Origin: Bacteroides sp. OF04-15BH
Lineage (GTDB): Bacteria > Bacteroidota > Bacteroidia > Bacteroidales > Bacteroidaceae
NCBI RefSeq assembly: GCF_003477995.1
Contig: NZ_QUEM01000004.1
Span: forward strand, 62,001-126,000
Direction of reading: 5' to 3'
Length of the DNA: 64,000 nt
In this document: positions 1-10,100 of the stretch, one piece after another
Numbering within the stretch: position 1 is the first letter of the stretch
How the letters are laid out: each line of letters starts with the position of its first letter
Translations under genes and position numbers: made by a program
Notes under the pieces: generated by a model
Told to the model about the DNA's origin: nothing
Database searches by the model: none
Seen by the model: only the letters and a program-made list of their open reading frames with translations

Positions 1-360
1 TTCAAACAAAATGTAAGCTTCTGAGCCGAAACACGGATTTTGCCTTCGGGGCAAAAGTTTCTTTCCGGTTGAAATCCGAAGCATAAATATACCTCCCGGC
101 TGCATATTCATGCAGTTTATCGCCATGCAGAGCATGAATATGCAGATTTCCGATGCGGAAAAACCACAATCGGGAAAGAAAAAGATCAGGATGTCTTCAG
201 CAAATCATCGTCAGGAAACGGCATTTTCCTGCAGATGAACCATCTTCCGGTCCGTTTTGCCGCATTTTCGTACTCCCCGATGCAAGGCATTTTCTTCAAG
301 ATACACTTTCACAAAAGCGGCTGTTATCCTGTGAATCAGATTCATATAGAAAAACAGAAG
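1..360. other. non-coding left edge of window
   Basis: I see no convincing gene here. The one open frame that enters this stretch runs on into the terminator and the 3' end of the opposite-strand ABC-F gene and has no recognisable protein features. The notable structure is a perfect 13-bp inverted repeat at 101-113 and 132-144 with an 18-nt loop. It could be a terminator or operator belonging to a gene left of the window. Confidence 0.5.
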
Positions 361-423
361 CCCTGAGACTGGCGAAAATTCTGTCCGCAGGGAATCCCGT
401 GCGGAAAAATGCCAGTCTCAGGG
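361..423 (-). terminator. Probable terminator of the ABC-F gene
   Basis: A perfect 13-bp inverted repeat (361-373 with 411-423) lies just beyond the 3' end of the minus-strand ABC-F gene. A second nested hairpin (tccgca / tgcgga) sits inside the loop. On the minus strand the stem is followed by a short T-rich stretch near 345-350, which fits an intrinsic terminator. Confidence 0.6.
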
Positions 424-453
424 TCTCTGATTATCCTTTTGTCAAAATGTCCG

Positions 454-2358
454 TTACGATTCAAACTCGCTCAGCTCCAGCCAGCGCATGCTCTTCTCGT
501 CCAGCTCGTCGTTCAGCTCCGGCAGACGCTTGGACAGAGCGGTAATCTCCTCCACCGAAATCGTACCGCCACAAAGAGCCTCCTCAATCTGTTTCTTCTC
601 TTCTTCGAGCGCGGCAATATCCTTCTCCAGCTGGGCAAACTCCAGCTTTTCCTTATAGGTCAGACGCTTTTTCTCCGTATTCTGGTTGCGGGCAGCCGCC
701 GGTTTCGGAGCTTCCTTCGCCTCCTTCTCGCGCTGCTGCTTCTCCTCCTCACGCTTCAGCTGGTCCTGCTCATCCTTCCACTCGCGATACTGCGAATAGT
801 TGCCGGGGAAATCCTTCACATCGCCCTGACCGTTGAACACCAGCAGATGGTCCACCACCTTATCCATAAAGTAACGGTCGTGGCTCACCACAATGACGCA
901 TCCCTTGAAGTTTTGCAGATATTCTTCCAGAATCTGCAAGGTCACGATGTCCAGATCGTTCGTCGGCTCATCCAGAATCAGGAAGTTCGGGTTGCGCATC
1001 AGCACGGTACACAGATGCAGACGGCGCTTTTCGCCACCGCTCAGCTTATACACATAACTTTGCTGCTGCTTGGGCGAGAACATGAAGTGTTGCAGAAACT
1101 GCATGGCAGAAAGATGACGGCCGCCGCCCAGGTCCACATACTCGGCCACGTTGCGCACCACATCAATCACCTTCATCTGGTCGTCAAACTGCAAGCCTTC
1201 CTGCGAATAGTACCCGAACTGCACGGTCTCACCTACCACAATGCGTCCGCTGTCGGGCTTCACTTCGCCCAGCAGCATTTTAATAAAGGTAGACTTGCCC
1301 GTTCCGTTGTTTCCCACAATACCCATCTTCTCATAACGGGAGAAGGTGTAGAAGAAGTCCTTCAGAATCACCTTGTCGGGACCGAAACTCTTCGAAATAT
1401 ACTCTGCCTCGAAAATCTTGCTTCCGATATAAGACGATTTCACTTCGAGCGACACGCTCTTTTCGTTCATGCGGCGCTTGGCCACCTTCTCCAGCTCATA
1501 AAACGCTTCCTGACGGTAGCGGGCCTTATGTCCGCGGGCGCAAGGCATGCGGCGCATCCAGTCCAGTTCCGTGCGATAAAGGTTGTTGGCACGGGCTATC
1601 TCGGCGTTCATGGCGTCAATACGCTCCTGCCGTTTCTCGAGATAATAACTGTAGGAACCTTTGTACGTATAGATCTGTTCGTTGTCGAGCTCAAAGATTT
1701 CCGTACACACACGGTCCAGGAAATAGCGATCGTGGGTCACCATCAGCAAGGTGAGCGAGCTGCGGCTCAGATACTTTTCGAGCCATTCGATCATATCCAG
1801 GTCCAGATGGTTGGTCGGCTCATCGAGAATCAGCAGGTCGGGTTCGGTGATCAGGATGTTGGCCAAGGCCACACGCTTGAGCTGACCACCGGAAAGATGC
1901 CGGATTTTCTGGTCGAAATCAAAGATTTTCAGTTTTGAGAGAATCTGTTTGGCACGGCTCTCATAGTCCCAGGCCTTCTCCTGATCCATACGGTCGAGCA
2001 GTTCTTCCAGTCCGGGGTTGCCCGGAGTCTGCATGCACTGCTCATATTCCTTAATCAGACTGGTTACGGAATTTCCATGCCAGAAGCAGGCCTCCATGAT
2101 GGTCAGATCGGGCGGATACACCGGCGACTGCTGCAGGTATCCCACCCGCAGATCACGCTTGAACACCACACTACCCTCGTCGTACGAGTCCAGTCCACAC
2201 AAAATATTCAGTAAAGTAGTCTTGCCCGTTCCGTTTTTGGCGATAAGTCCCACGCGCTGCCCTTCGGCAATACCCAGAGAAAGATTCTCGAAAAGCACGC
2301 GGTCGCCCACCCTGCGGGTAAGTCCTTCTACTTGCAGATATGAATTTACTAATGCCAT
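454..2358 (-). CDS. ABC-F family ATPase (Uup/EttA type)
   Basis: A soluble twin-ATPase protein of the ABC-F class, which acts on ribosomes rather than as a transporter. The first cassette shows Walker A NGTGKTT near residue 40, signature LSGGQLKR near 158 and Walker B LILDEPTNHLD near 178. The second shows NGTGKST near 350, LSGGEKRR near 439 and LILDEPTNDLD near 461. No membrane segment is present. The charged C-terminal tail is predicted coiled coil, as in Uup. I start at the internal ATG giving MALVNSYLQ because the 14 upstream residues do not look like family sequence. Length is 634 residues. It is divergent from rho. Whether it is a translation factor or an antibiotic-resistance type ABC-F cannot be decided from the sequence alone. 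Confidence 0.92.
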   Translation of the reverse strand: MALVNSYLQVEGLTRRVGDRVLFENLSLGIAEGQRVGLIAKNGTGKTTLLNILCGLDSYDEGSVVFKRDLRVGYLQQSPVYPPDLTIMEACFWHGNSVTSLIKEYEQCMQTPGNPGLEELLDRMDQEKAWDYESRAKQILSKLKIFDFDQKIRHLSGGQLKRVALANILITEPDLLILDEPTNHLDLDMIEWLEKYLSRSSLTLLMVTHDRYFLDRVCTEIFELDNEQIYTYKGSYSYYLEKRQERIDAMNAEIARANNLYRTELDWMRRMPCARGHKARYRQEAFYELEKVAKRRMNEKSVSLEVKSSYIGSKIFEAEYISKSFGPDKVILKDFFYTFSRYEKMGIVGNNGTGKSTFIKMLLGEVKPDSGRIVVGETVQFGYYSQEGLQFDDQMKVIDVVRNVAEYVDLGGGRHLSAMQFLQHFMFSPKQQQSYVYKLSGGEKRRLHLCTVLMRNPNFLILDEPTNDLDIVTLQILEEYLQNFKGCVIVVSHDRYFMDKVVDHLLVFNGQGDVKDFPGNYSQYREWKDEQDQLKREEEKQQREKEAKEAPKPAAARNQNTEKKRLTYKEKLEFAQLEKDIAALEEEKKQIEEALCGGTISVEEITALSKRLPELNDELDEKSMRWLELSEFES

Positions 2359-2478
2359 ATACTTATTAAATTTCGTGCGAAAATACACATTTTTTGCCAC
2401 CCTGCCGCCAAGAAAAAAATTTTTGTTCGGAAAATGAAAAAAAGACCGGAAAAAACAGGAAGATACAAAAAAAAGAAG

Positions 2479-2486
2479 TATATTTG
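2479..2486 (+). promoter_or_regulatory. rho promoter -7 box
   Basis: TATATTTG matches the Bacteroidetes -7 consensus TAnnTTTG. Transcription from here would give rho an untranslated leader of roughly 140 nt. That is long enough to hold the kind of Rho-sensitive leader used for autoregulation in other bacteria, but no specific element was identified. Confidence 0.5.
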
Positions 2487-2630
2487 CACAACCAATTGAT
2501 GCGGCTAATTTCTTATCGCATCAAATCCATCCAATTTATTTTTCATATTCTTAATTTTTTGCCCGGTCCATATACCGTCCGAATCAGGAGTGTGGATAGG
2601 CCTCAAATTAAAATTTCAATTTTATTATAT

Positions 2631-4772
2631 ATGCACACGAAAAGTGAACTCGAAGAAATGTCTCTGGAGCAGTTGCAGGATATTGCGCGTGATCTGGGCA
2701 TCTCGATCAAGTCGGCCGATGAAAAGATCGACCTGATTTATCAGATCATCGACACACAGTCCGAACTGTCGGCAGCCGCACAGGTAAAGGCTGCGGAGAC
2801 CAAAGCAACAAAACGCAAAAGAATTTCCAAGAAGGAAAGCGATCATGTCTATTCGGCCTCACAGGGCAGTGGCGAAAACTTTGACCTGAAGAAGAAAACC
2901 ACCAAAGCCAAGGCCGCAGAACCCGTAGCCGAAGAAGTGGCACCGGCAGCTCCGGCCGAAGAAACCAAGGCCGCACAACCGGAAAGCCAGGAGCCGGCGG
3001 CAGAAACTGCAGCCCCAGCCAAGAAACGGGGCAGAAAGACCAAAACGGAAAAAGCAGCCGAAGAAGAGAAAGCGGCTCCGGAAGCAACCGAAAAACCGGC
3101 CGAAGCAGCTGCACCGAAAGAAAACACAAAGAAAACACGCACCAGTAAGAAAGAAACTAAAAAAGACAATCCGTTGTCTTTGAATTTTGAAGACTTTGAC
3201 TTCACCAACAATTCCAACGATGATTCCATCCCTGAGTTCCTTTTGGAAGCACAGGCAGCCGAGCAGCAGAACGAGACTGTAGAGACCGGTTCACCGGAAC
3301 CGACCGAGGCTCCAGAAAGCACCGAAGAGAAAAAGGAAACTCCAGACACTACTGAAAATACAGAAAACAAACCCGCACAGCCGGAAATCTCCGAAGAAGA
3401 ATTTTTCTCTGCCAAAGAACCGGATTTCATTATCCTGCAGGACCTGCCTTTCGAACAGGAAGTGGCCGTGCCGGAAAATGAACCTTCGGCTACTCTCAAT
3501 GTGCCCGAGGGCCTGGAGCTGCATCCCGACAACAACATTCCGCAGGGTGTCATCCCCGAAGATACTTCCTGGACCATGCCTACCCTGCCTGAGAGCAGCA
3601 CCGAAACACCCAGCAAGAAGGAAACGGCTCCCGAACCGCAGCCGGTATACGACTTCGGCGATATCCTCACCGGACAGGGTGTTCTGGAAATCATGCCCGA
3701 CGGATATGGTTTCCTGCGTTCCAGCGACTACAACTATCTCTCTTCGCCAGACGATATCTATGTGAGCAACTCACAAATCAAGCTCTTCGGTCTGAAGACC
3801 GGTGACGTGGTAGAGGGTCCTGTACGCCCGCCGAAGGAAGGAGAAAAATATTTCCCGCTCATCCGCGTGACCCAAATCAACGGAAGAGAGCCGAGCGAAG
3901 TGCGCGACCGTGTGCCGTTCGAACACCTCACCCCCCTCTTCCCGGACGAGAAGTTCAAGCTGTGCAAGGGATACAACGATTCTCTCTCGGCCCGTATCGT
4001 AGACCTTTTTGCCCCAATCGGTAAGGGACAGCGTGCCCTGCTCGTGGCCCAGCCGAAGACCGGTAAGACCATGCTGATGAAGGACATTGCCAACGCCATC
4101 GCTGCCAACCATCCGGAAGCCTACCTCATCATGCTGCTCATCGACGAGCGCCCGGAAGAGGTTACCGACATGGCCCGCACGGTGAATGCCGAGGTGATTG
4201 CCTCTACCTTCGACGAACCGGCCGAGCGCCATGTGAAGATTGCCGGCATCGTTCTGGAAAAAGCCAAGCGCATGGTAGAGTGCGGCCATGATGTCGTAAT
4301 CTTCCTGGATTCCATCACCCGTCTGGCCCGTGCCTACAACACCGTATCTCCGGCCAGCGGCAAGGTGTTGTCCGGAGGTGTGGATGCCAACGCCCTGCAC
4401 AAGCCGAAGCGTTTCTTCGGTGCGGCCCGTAACATTGAAAACGGCGGCTCACTGACCATCATCGCTACCGCCCTGATCGACACCGGAAGCAAGATGGACG
4501 AGGTAATCTTCGAGGAATTCAAGGGTACCGGTAACATGGAGCTGCAGCTGGACCGCACGCTGAGCAACAAGCGTATCTTCCCGGCAGTAAACATCATGGC
4601 TTCCAGCACACGCCGCGACGACCTGCTGCATGACAAGACCACTCTGGACCGCATGTGGGTATTGCGCCGCTTCCTGTCCGACATGAACTCGGTAGAGGCC
4701 ATGAACAAGATCAAGGAACCGCTGGAGCGTTCAAAAGACAACGAAGAGTTCCTGATGAGCATGAACTCCTAA
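2631..4772 (+). CDS. rho: Transcription termination factor Rho with large disordered insert
   Basis: Hexameric RNA helicase that ends transcription. Residues 1-50 form the Rho N-terminal helical domain ([20 protein letters not shown]). Residues about 55-335 are a low-complexity insert rich in Ala, Glu, Lys and Pro with no fold visible. The RNA-binding cold-shock-like domain begins near 338 ([15 protein letters not shown]). The ATPase follows, with P-loop PKTGKT near 474 and [11 protein letters not shown] downstream. Total length is 713 residues against about 420 for E. coli Rho; the excess is the insert. Bacteroidetes Rho proteins are known to carry such inserts, and in B. thetaiotaomicron the disordered region drives condensate formation and gut fitness. 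The start is the ATG before HTKSELEE; an in-frame extension upstream covers the leader and looks non-coding. Confidence 0.97.
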   Translation: MHTKSELEEMSLEQLQDIARDLGISIKSADEKIDLIYQIIDTQSELSAAAQVKAAETKATKRKRISKKESDHVYSASQGSGENFDLKKKTTKAKAAEPVAEEVAPAAPAEETKAAQPESQEPAAETAAPAKKRGRKTKTEKAAEEEKAAPEATEKPAEAAAPKENTKKTRTSKKETKKDNPLSLNFEDFDFTNNSNDDSIPEFLLEAQAAEQQNETVETGSPEPTEAPESTEEKKETPDTTENTENKPAQPEISEEEFFSAKEPDFIILQDLPFEQEVAVPENEPSATLNVPEGLELHPDNNIPQGVIPEDTSWTMPTLPESSTETPSKKETAPEPQPVYDFGDILTGQGVLEIMPDGYGFLRSSDYNYLSSPDDIYVSNSQIKLFGLKTGDVVEGPVRPPKEGEKYFPLIRVTQINGREPSEVRDRVPFEHLTPLFPDEKFKLCKGYNDSLSARIVDLFAPIGKGQRALLVAQPKTGKTMLMKDIANAIAANHPEAYLIMLLIDERPEEVTDMARTVNAEVIASTFDEPAERHVKIAGIVLEKAKRMVECGHDVVIFLDSITRLARAYNTVSPASGKVLSGGVDANALHKPKRFFGAARNIENGGSLTIIATALIDTGSKMDEVIFEEFKGTGNMELQLDRTLSNKRIFPAVNIMASSTRRDDLLHDKTTLDRMWVLRRFLSDMNSVEAMNKIKEPLERSKDNEEFLMSMNS

Positions 4773-4806
4773 GCCATAGGAAACCGCCCTTCGGGGTTCT
4801 CAATAC

Positions 4807-4857
4807 AAAAAGAGTCCTATTACACTCTCAGAAGCGGAGTTTAATAGGACTCTTTTT
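4807..4857. terminator. Bidirectional terminator between rho and AraC gene
   Basis: A perfect 16-bp stem (4807-4822 with 4842-4857) ends in a T tract on the plus strand and starts with an A tract, which is a T tract on the minus strand. A short inner stem actc/gagt extends it. It can therefore serve both rho and the convergent AraC-type gene. Confidence 0.85.
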
Positions 4858-4885
4858 ATATGAAGCGCCTGAATGAACGAAGCGA

Positions 4886-5749
4886 CTAGAATTCTTCAAA
4901 GGCCGGCACATGCACCTTTCCGGGATTCTGCCGGTAATATACCGGAGACACCCCCATGCAACGCTTGAAAAAGCGGCTGAAATAAGACTGGTCCGGGAAG
5001 CCCAGCGAATTGCTCACCTCCTGCACCGTCTTGTCGGTGCGGTCCAGCATGCCGAGTGCCGCCGAGAAAAGCTTATAGTCGATCAACGATTTGGGGGTTT
5101 TCTGAAGCACACGCCGGCAAATCTGCGTCAGATATTTGGAAGAGATGCACAGCTGCTCGGCATAATACTGCACTCCGTGCTCCTGCGTATAGTTGTTCTC
5201 CAGCAGAAACATAAAGCGCTTGAACAGCGTTTGGATGCGCAGCGTGTCATTGCTTTTCAAATCCGGATAATACTCCATCACCACTCCGTAGATACCCTTG
5301 ATGAAGACCTCGATCAGCGAAGTGATGACATCGTGACGGAAAGGATTGCGTTTGTCATTATAGGCATACTCAAACAAAGCACAGAAGCCGCGCACACTGT
5401 CGCGCGCCTCCGGAATGATGAACCAATGGACTTTATGAAAAAGAAGCCCGAAGAAACGGGGCTCCAGACGCTGCCCCACCTCATGCATAATGCTTCGCAA
5501 AAAGGAAACAAAAAAGACTTTAAAATCTTTTGTATGATTTATTAACTTTATTTCCGAATCAGGCTGAATAAACAGCATGACATTCTCCTTGGCTCTGTAT
5601 TCTTTTTCATTCACAGACACAAGAGCACTTCCCTTCTCGACAAACAGAACCACCTGCCGTGAGGGGGCCATCATAAACGATGGAATATCCTGCAAATCAG
5701 TGTGAAAGCAATTGTAATATTCCGATTCTGAGAAATCTGGTTGCAACAT
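4886..5749 (-). CDS. AraC-family transcriptional regulator, probable efflux regulator
   Basis: A 287-residue regulator. The N-terminal half looks like a cupin-type ligand-binding domain (VLFVEKGSALVSVNEKEY). The C-terminal 100 residues carry the paired helix-turn-helix of AraC proteins, ending in VSNSLGFPDQSYFSRFFKR and GVSPVYYRQ, the classic family signature. It is divergent from the RND efflux operon with a 171-bp shared intergenic region containing back-to-back -7 boxes. This makes it the best candidate for local control of that operon. Whether it activates or represses is not visible. Confidence 0.88.
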   Translation of the reverse strand: MLQPDFSESEYYNCFHTDLQDIPSFMMAPSRQVVLFVEKGSALVSVNEKEYRAKENVMLFIQPDSEIKLINHTKDFKVFFVSFLRSIMHEVGQRLEPRFFGLLFHKVHWFIIPEARDSVRGFCALFEYAYNDKRNPFRHDVITSLIEVFIKGIYGVVMEYYPDLKSNDTLRIQTLFKRFMFLLENNYTQEHGVQYYAEQLCISSKYLTQICRRVLQKTPKSLIDYKLFSAALGMLDRTDKTVQEVSNSLGFPDQSYFSRFFKRCMGVSPVYYRQNPGKVHVPAFEEF

Positions 5750-5820
5750 ATTACTTTTTTTTACGTCTATTAATTATTGTCTATTTCAGAGGAAAATTGT
5801 TCAAAAACGAACCTAGTTCC

Positions 5821-5828
5821 CAAAATTA
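5821..5828 (-). promoter_or_regulatory. -7 box of the AraC gene
   Basis: On the minus strand this reads TAATTTTG, a perfect TAnnTTTG match, about 70 nt upstream of the AraC-type start codon. It is arranged back to back with the efflux promoter 47 bp away. Confidence 0.5.
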
Positions 5829-5874
5829 CAAAAAAAGTTCCATAATTGCAACCTGCCATCATCCGATTTATTTG

Positions 5875-5882
5875 TAATTTTG
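5875..5882 (+). promoter_or_regulatory. -7 box of the RND efflux operon
   Basis: TAATTTTG on the plus strand, 38 nt before the adaptor start codon. A TTG at 5846-5848 could be the -33 element, although the spacing is a little long. Confidence 0.5.
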
Positions 5883-5920
5883 CCCGGTAAAATAGAATAG
5901 TTTAATTCAAAAATCAAATT

Positions 5921-7057
5921 ATGAAAAAGAAAATTATGACTGCTTCCTTTGCAGCCTTACTTTGTATGTTCACTCTGAACAGTTGCAAAAAGGAACAACC
6001 GCCTATGGCAGCAACTGCGTACAAGACAATGACAGTACAAACACAAACACGAGAATTAAGTACTAGCTATCCGGCAACCATCCGCGGTCGCCAAGACATC
6101 GAAATCTACCCGCAGGTAGGTGGAACACTCCAGAAATTATTGGTTACAGAAGGACAGCGTGTCAAGAAAGGACAGACTTTGTTCATCATCGACCAGGTGC
6201 CTTATCAGGCAGCCCTGTCTACAGCAATTGCCAACGTGAAGGCAGCCGAAGCTGCTGTGGCTACTGCCGAACTGAATTACAAGGGCAGAAAAGAGCTGTA
6301 CGACCAGAAGGTAGTTTCTGACTTTGACTTACAGAAAGCCCAGAACGATTTGCTCAGCGCCAAGGCTTCTTTGGAGCAGGCCAAGGCCCAGAAGGTAAAT
6401 GCCGCAAACAATTTGTCATACACTGTAGTGAAGAGCCCGGCTGACGGCGTTGTAGGCGTGCTGCCTTATCGTCAGGGTGCTTTGGTGGGCAGCAACATGG
6501 CCCAGCCGCTGACTACCGTATCCGACAACTCTCAGATGTATGTATATTTCTCTATGAACGAAACCGAGATGCTGGAACTCACCCGCCAGTACGGTTCTCC
6601 TGAGGAAGCCATCAAGCAGATGCCGTCCGTACAGCTGCAGTTGAGCGACGGTACCATTTATGCCGACAGCGGACGCGTGGAGAGCATCAGTGGTGTGATT
6701 GACCCAAGCACCGGTACTGCCAGCTGGCGTGCAGCCTTCAACAATCCGAACCATTTGCTGCACAGCGGTTCATCCGGTAACATTATCATTCCGGCACACT
6801 ACAACAACTGCGTGGTTATCCCACAGGAGGCTACCGTTGAATTGCAGGACAAGGTTTTGGTGTATAAGGTGATCGACGGCAAGGCTGTCAGCGCACAGAT
6901 CAAAGTTTCCAAGATCAACAACGGTAAGGAATACATCGTTACCGAAGGTTTGAAACCGGGCGAGGTGATCATTGCCGAGGGAGCCGGATTGGTTCGTGAA
7001 GGTGTTTCTGTAGACGGAACTGCCGGAGCACAGCAGGCTGCACCAAAAAAGAAATAA
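5921..7057 (+). CDS. RND efflux periplasmic adaptor lipoprotein
   Basis: Membrane-fusion protein of a tripartite multidrug pump, bridging inner-membrane pump and outer-membrane channel. A signal peptide ends in a lipobox LNSC with the lipidated cysteine at residue 22. Next come the lipoyl/barrel-sandwich half (IYPQVGGTLQKLLVTEGQ, near 65-85), an alpha hairpin with coiled-coil character (about 100-160), the second lipoyl half (VKSPADGVVGVLP) and the beta-barrel region. Length, 378 residues, is normal for AcrA/MexA-type proteins. It is first in an operon with the pump and channel genes. Substrates cannot be read from sequence. Confidence 0.95.
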   Translation: MKKKIMTASFAALLCMFTLNSCKKEQPPMAATAYKTMTVQTQTRELSTSYPATIRGRQDIEIYPQVGGTLQKLLVTEGQRVKKGQTLFIIDQVPYQAALSTAIANVKAAEAAVATAELNYKGRKELYDQKVVSDFDLQKAQNDLLSAKASLEQAKAQKVNAANNLSYTVVKSPADGVVGVLPYRQGALVGSNMAQPLTTVSDNSQMYVYFSMNETEMLELTRQYGSPEEAIKQMPSVQLQLSDGTIYADSGRVESISGVIDPSTGTASWRAAFNNPNHLLHSGSSGNIIIPAHYNNCVVIPQEATVELQDKVLVYKVIDGKAVSAQIKVSKINNGKEYIVTEGLKPGEVIIAEGAGLVREGVSVDGTAGAQQAAPKKK

Positions 7058-7104
7058 TAGAATAAAGGATTAAAAGATTTGTTTCAAGAAAGGAAACTAA
7101 AATA

Positions 7105-10100
7105 ATGAAAGGAAATATATTTATCAAACGTCCGGTCCTGGCCATGTCCATATCCATCCTGACCTTGATCGTGGGCTTTATTTCTCTGGCCACTCTGCCA
7201 GTTGAACAATATCCGGACATTGCTCCTCCAACCGTCCAAGTATCGGCCACCTATACCGGTGCGAGTGCCGACGCGGTGATGAAAGCGGTAATCCAACCTT
7301 TGGAGGAAAGTATCAACGGTGTAGAAAACATGACCTACATCCAGTCTACCGCAACAAACTCCGGTACGGCTACCATTCAGGTGTTCTTCAAACAGGGAAC
7401 CGACCCGGATATGGCTGCCGTAAACGTACAGAACCGTGTCTCCAAGGCACAGGGTCTGTTGCCGGCCGAGGTAACCAAGATCGGTGTGACCACTTCAAAG
7501 CGTCAGACCAGTTTCTTGCAGATCGGTGCCTTGTATAGTCCGGACGACCGTTACGACAAGTCATTCCTGTCCAACTATATGGATATCAACGTAGTGCCAC
7601 AGATCAAGCGTGTTGAGGGTGTGGGTGACGTGATGGCCATGGGTGATACCTACAGTATGCGTATCTGGCTGAAGCCGGACATCATGGCCCAGTATGGCTT
7701 GATTCCATCAGACGTTACTTCCGTACTGAACGAGCAGAACCTGGAAGCCCCGGTCGGTGCTTTGGGAGAGAATTCAGAGAATACCTTCCAGTTCACCATG
7801 AAATACCGTGGTCGTTTCACCGATATCGAGCAGTTCGAAAACATCGTGGTACGCACCCTTCCTGACGGAAACGTATTGCGTGTAAAGGATGTGGCAGATG
7901 TAGAATTGGGTAACCTGTCCTACAGTTTCGACGGTACCATGGACGGACACCCGTCTTGTACCTTCATGGTATATCAGGTAGCCGGTTCCAATGCAACCGA
8001 GGTAAACGAACGCGTAAGCCAGTTGCTGGATGATATCAGCAAGGATCTGCCGGCAGGAACCAAGTTCATGACTTTGATGAGTTCCAACGACTTCCTGTTC
8101 GCATCTATTCATGAGGTAGTAGAAACTTTGGTTATCGCCATCATCCTCGTTATCCTGGTGGTATACTTCTTCTTGCAGGACTTCAAGAGTACCTTGATTC
8201 CTTCTATCTCAATCATCGTATCTCTGGTAGGTACCTTCGCCTGCTTGCAGATTGCAGGATTCAGTATCAACATCCTGACTTTGTTCGCCCTTGTGTTGGC
8301 TATCGGTACCGTGGTGGACGATGCCATCGTAGTAGTTGAGGCCGTACAGGCAAAATTCGATGTGGGTTACAAATCATCTTATCTCGCTACTAAAGACGCG
8401 CTTTCTGACGTAACTATGGCGGTATTCACCTGTACATTGGTGTTCATGGCCGTGTTCGTTCCGGTAACCTTCATGGGCGGTACGTCAGGTATCTTCTATA
8501 CTCAGTTCGGTGTCACCATGGCCACTTCAGTAGGTCTGTCCTGCTTGAACGCCTTGACTTTGTGTCCGGCCCTTTGTGCCATGTGGCTGAAGCCGGCCGA
8601 CGGCAACAAGAGCGCCAAGAGTTTCAACGGACGTGTACGCGCAGCCTATAACGCCTCTTTCAACGCCGTAATGGGTAAATATAAGAAAGGTGTGATGGCC
8701 ATGATCCACCACAGATGGGTTGTATGGACTGCTTTGGTCGCTTCTATCGTATTGCTGGTTTACTTCATGAACACCACCAAGACCGGTTTGGTTCCTCAGG
8801 AAGACCAGGGTACCGTTATGGTCAATGTGAGCGTTTCTCCGGGTAGCACCCTGAAACAGACACAGAAGACTATGGACAAGGTAGAAAACATCATCAAGAC
8901 CATTCCGGAAGTAGACCACTACTCTAAGATCTCCGGTTACGGATTTATCGCCGGCCAGGGTACTTCTTACGGATCATTCATCATCCGTCTGAAAGACTGG
9001 GATGAGCGTCCGGGCAAAGACCAGACATCTGATGCCGTTCTGGGTAAGCTGAACATGATGCTGCAAAGCGTTAAGGAAGCTCAGGTATTTGCCTTCCAGC
9101 CGGGTATGATCCCGGGTTACGGTATGGGTAACTCTATCGACTTGAAGTTGCAGGACCGTATCGGTGGCGATGTTGAAGGCTTCTACATGAACGCCATGAA
9201 GTTCCTCGGAGCCTTGAACCAGCGTCCGGAAATCTCAATGGCCTATACCTCTTATAATATCAACTTCCCGCAGTACAGTGTAGACGTGGACGCTGCCAAG
9301 TGTAAGCGTGCCGGAATTTCTCCATCTTCTGTATTGGATGTTCTGGGTGGTTACTGTGGAGGTATCTACGCATCTAACTTCAACCAGTTCTCTAAGGTAT
9401 ACCGTGTGATGATTCAGGCTGATCCGAAATACCGTCTGGATGAGAACTCACTGAACGGTCTGTATGTCAGAAACGGAGACCAGATGGCACCGGTAAGCCA
9501 GTTCGTAACCATCAAGAAGACCATGGGTCCTGAGGTGGCCAACCGTTTCAACCTGTTCGATGCCATCCCATGTAACATCAACGTGGCCGACGGTTACTCA
9601 AGTGGTCAGGCCCAGAAGGCTATCGAGGAAGTTGCTTCTCAGGTATTGCCAAGCCGTTACTCTTACGAGTACGCCGGTATGTCCCGTGAAGAGGCAGAAA
9701 CAGCCGGTTCAAACAACACCGTATTCATCTACGGTCTGTGTATCGTTTTGATCTTCCTGATCCTGTCCTGCTTATATGAAAGCTTCCTGGTTCCATTGGC
9801 CGTTATTCTGGCTGTGCCATCCGGTTTGATGGGTAGCTTCCTGTTCGCCAAGATCTTCGGACTGGAGAACAACATTTACTTGCAGACCGGTGTGATCATG
9901 CAGATCGGTTTGCTGGCCAAGACCGCGATCTTGATTACTGAGTTCGCATTGGAGCGTCGCCGTCAGGGTATGGGAATCATCGAAGCTGCCTACTCAGCTG
10001 CTCAGGCCCGTCTGCGTCCTATTCTGATGACCGTGTTGACCATGATCTTCGGTATGTTGCCTTTGATGTTCGCCACAGGAGCAGGCGCCAACGGTAACAG

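Noticed and set aside
409..1938. Long open frame (509 codons) on the plus strand opposite the ABC-F gene
   Set aside because: Its product is Leu/His/Gln-rich with no recognisable motifs and mirrors the ABC-F gene, which has all its catalytic motifs.
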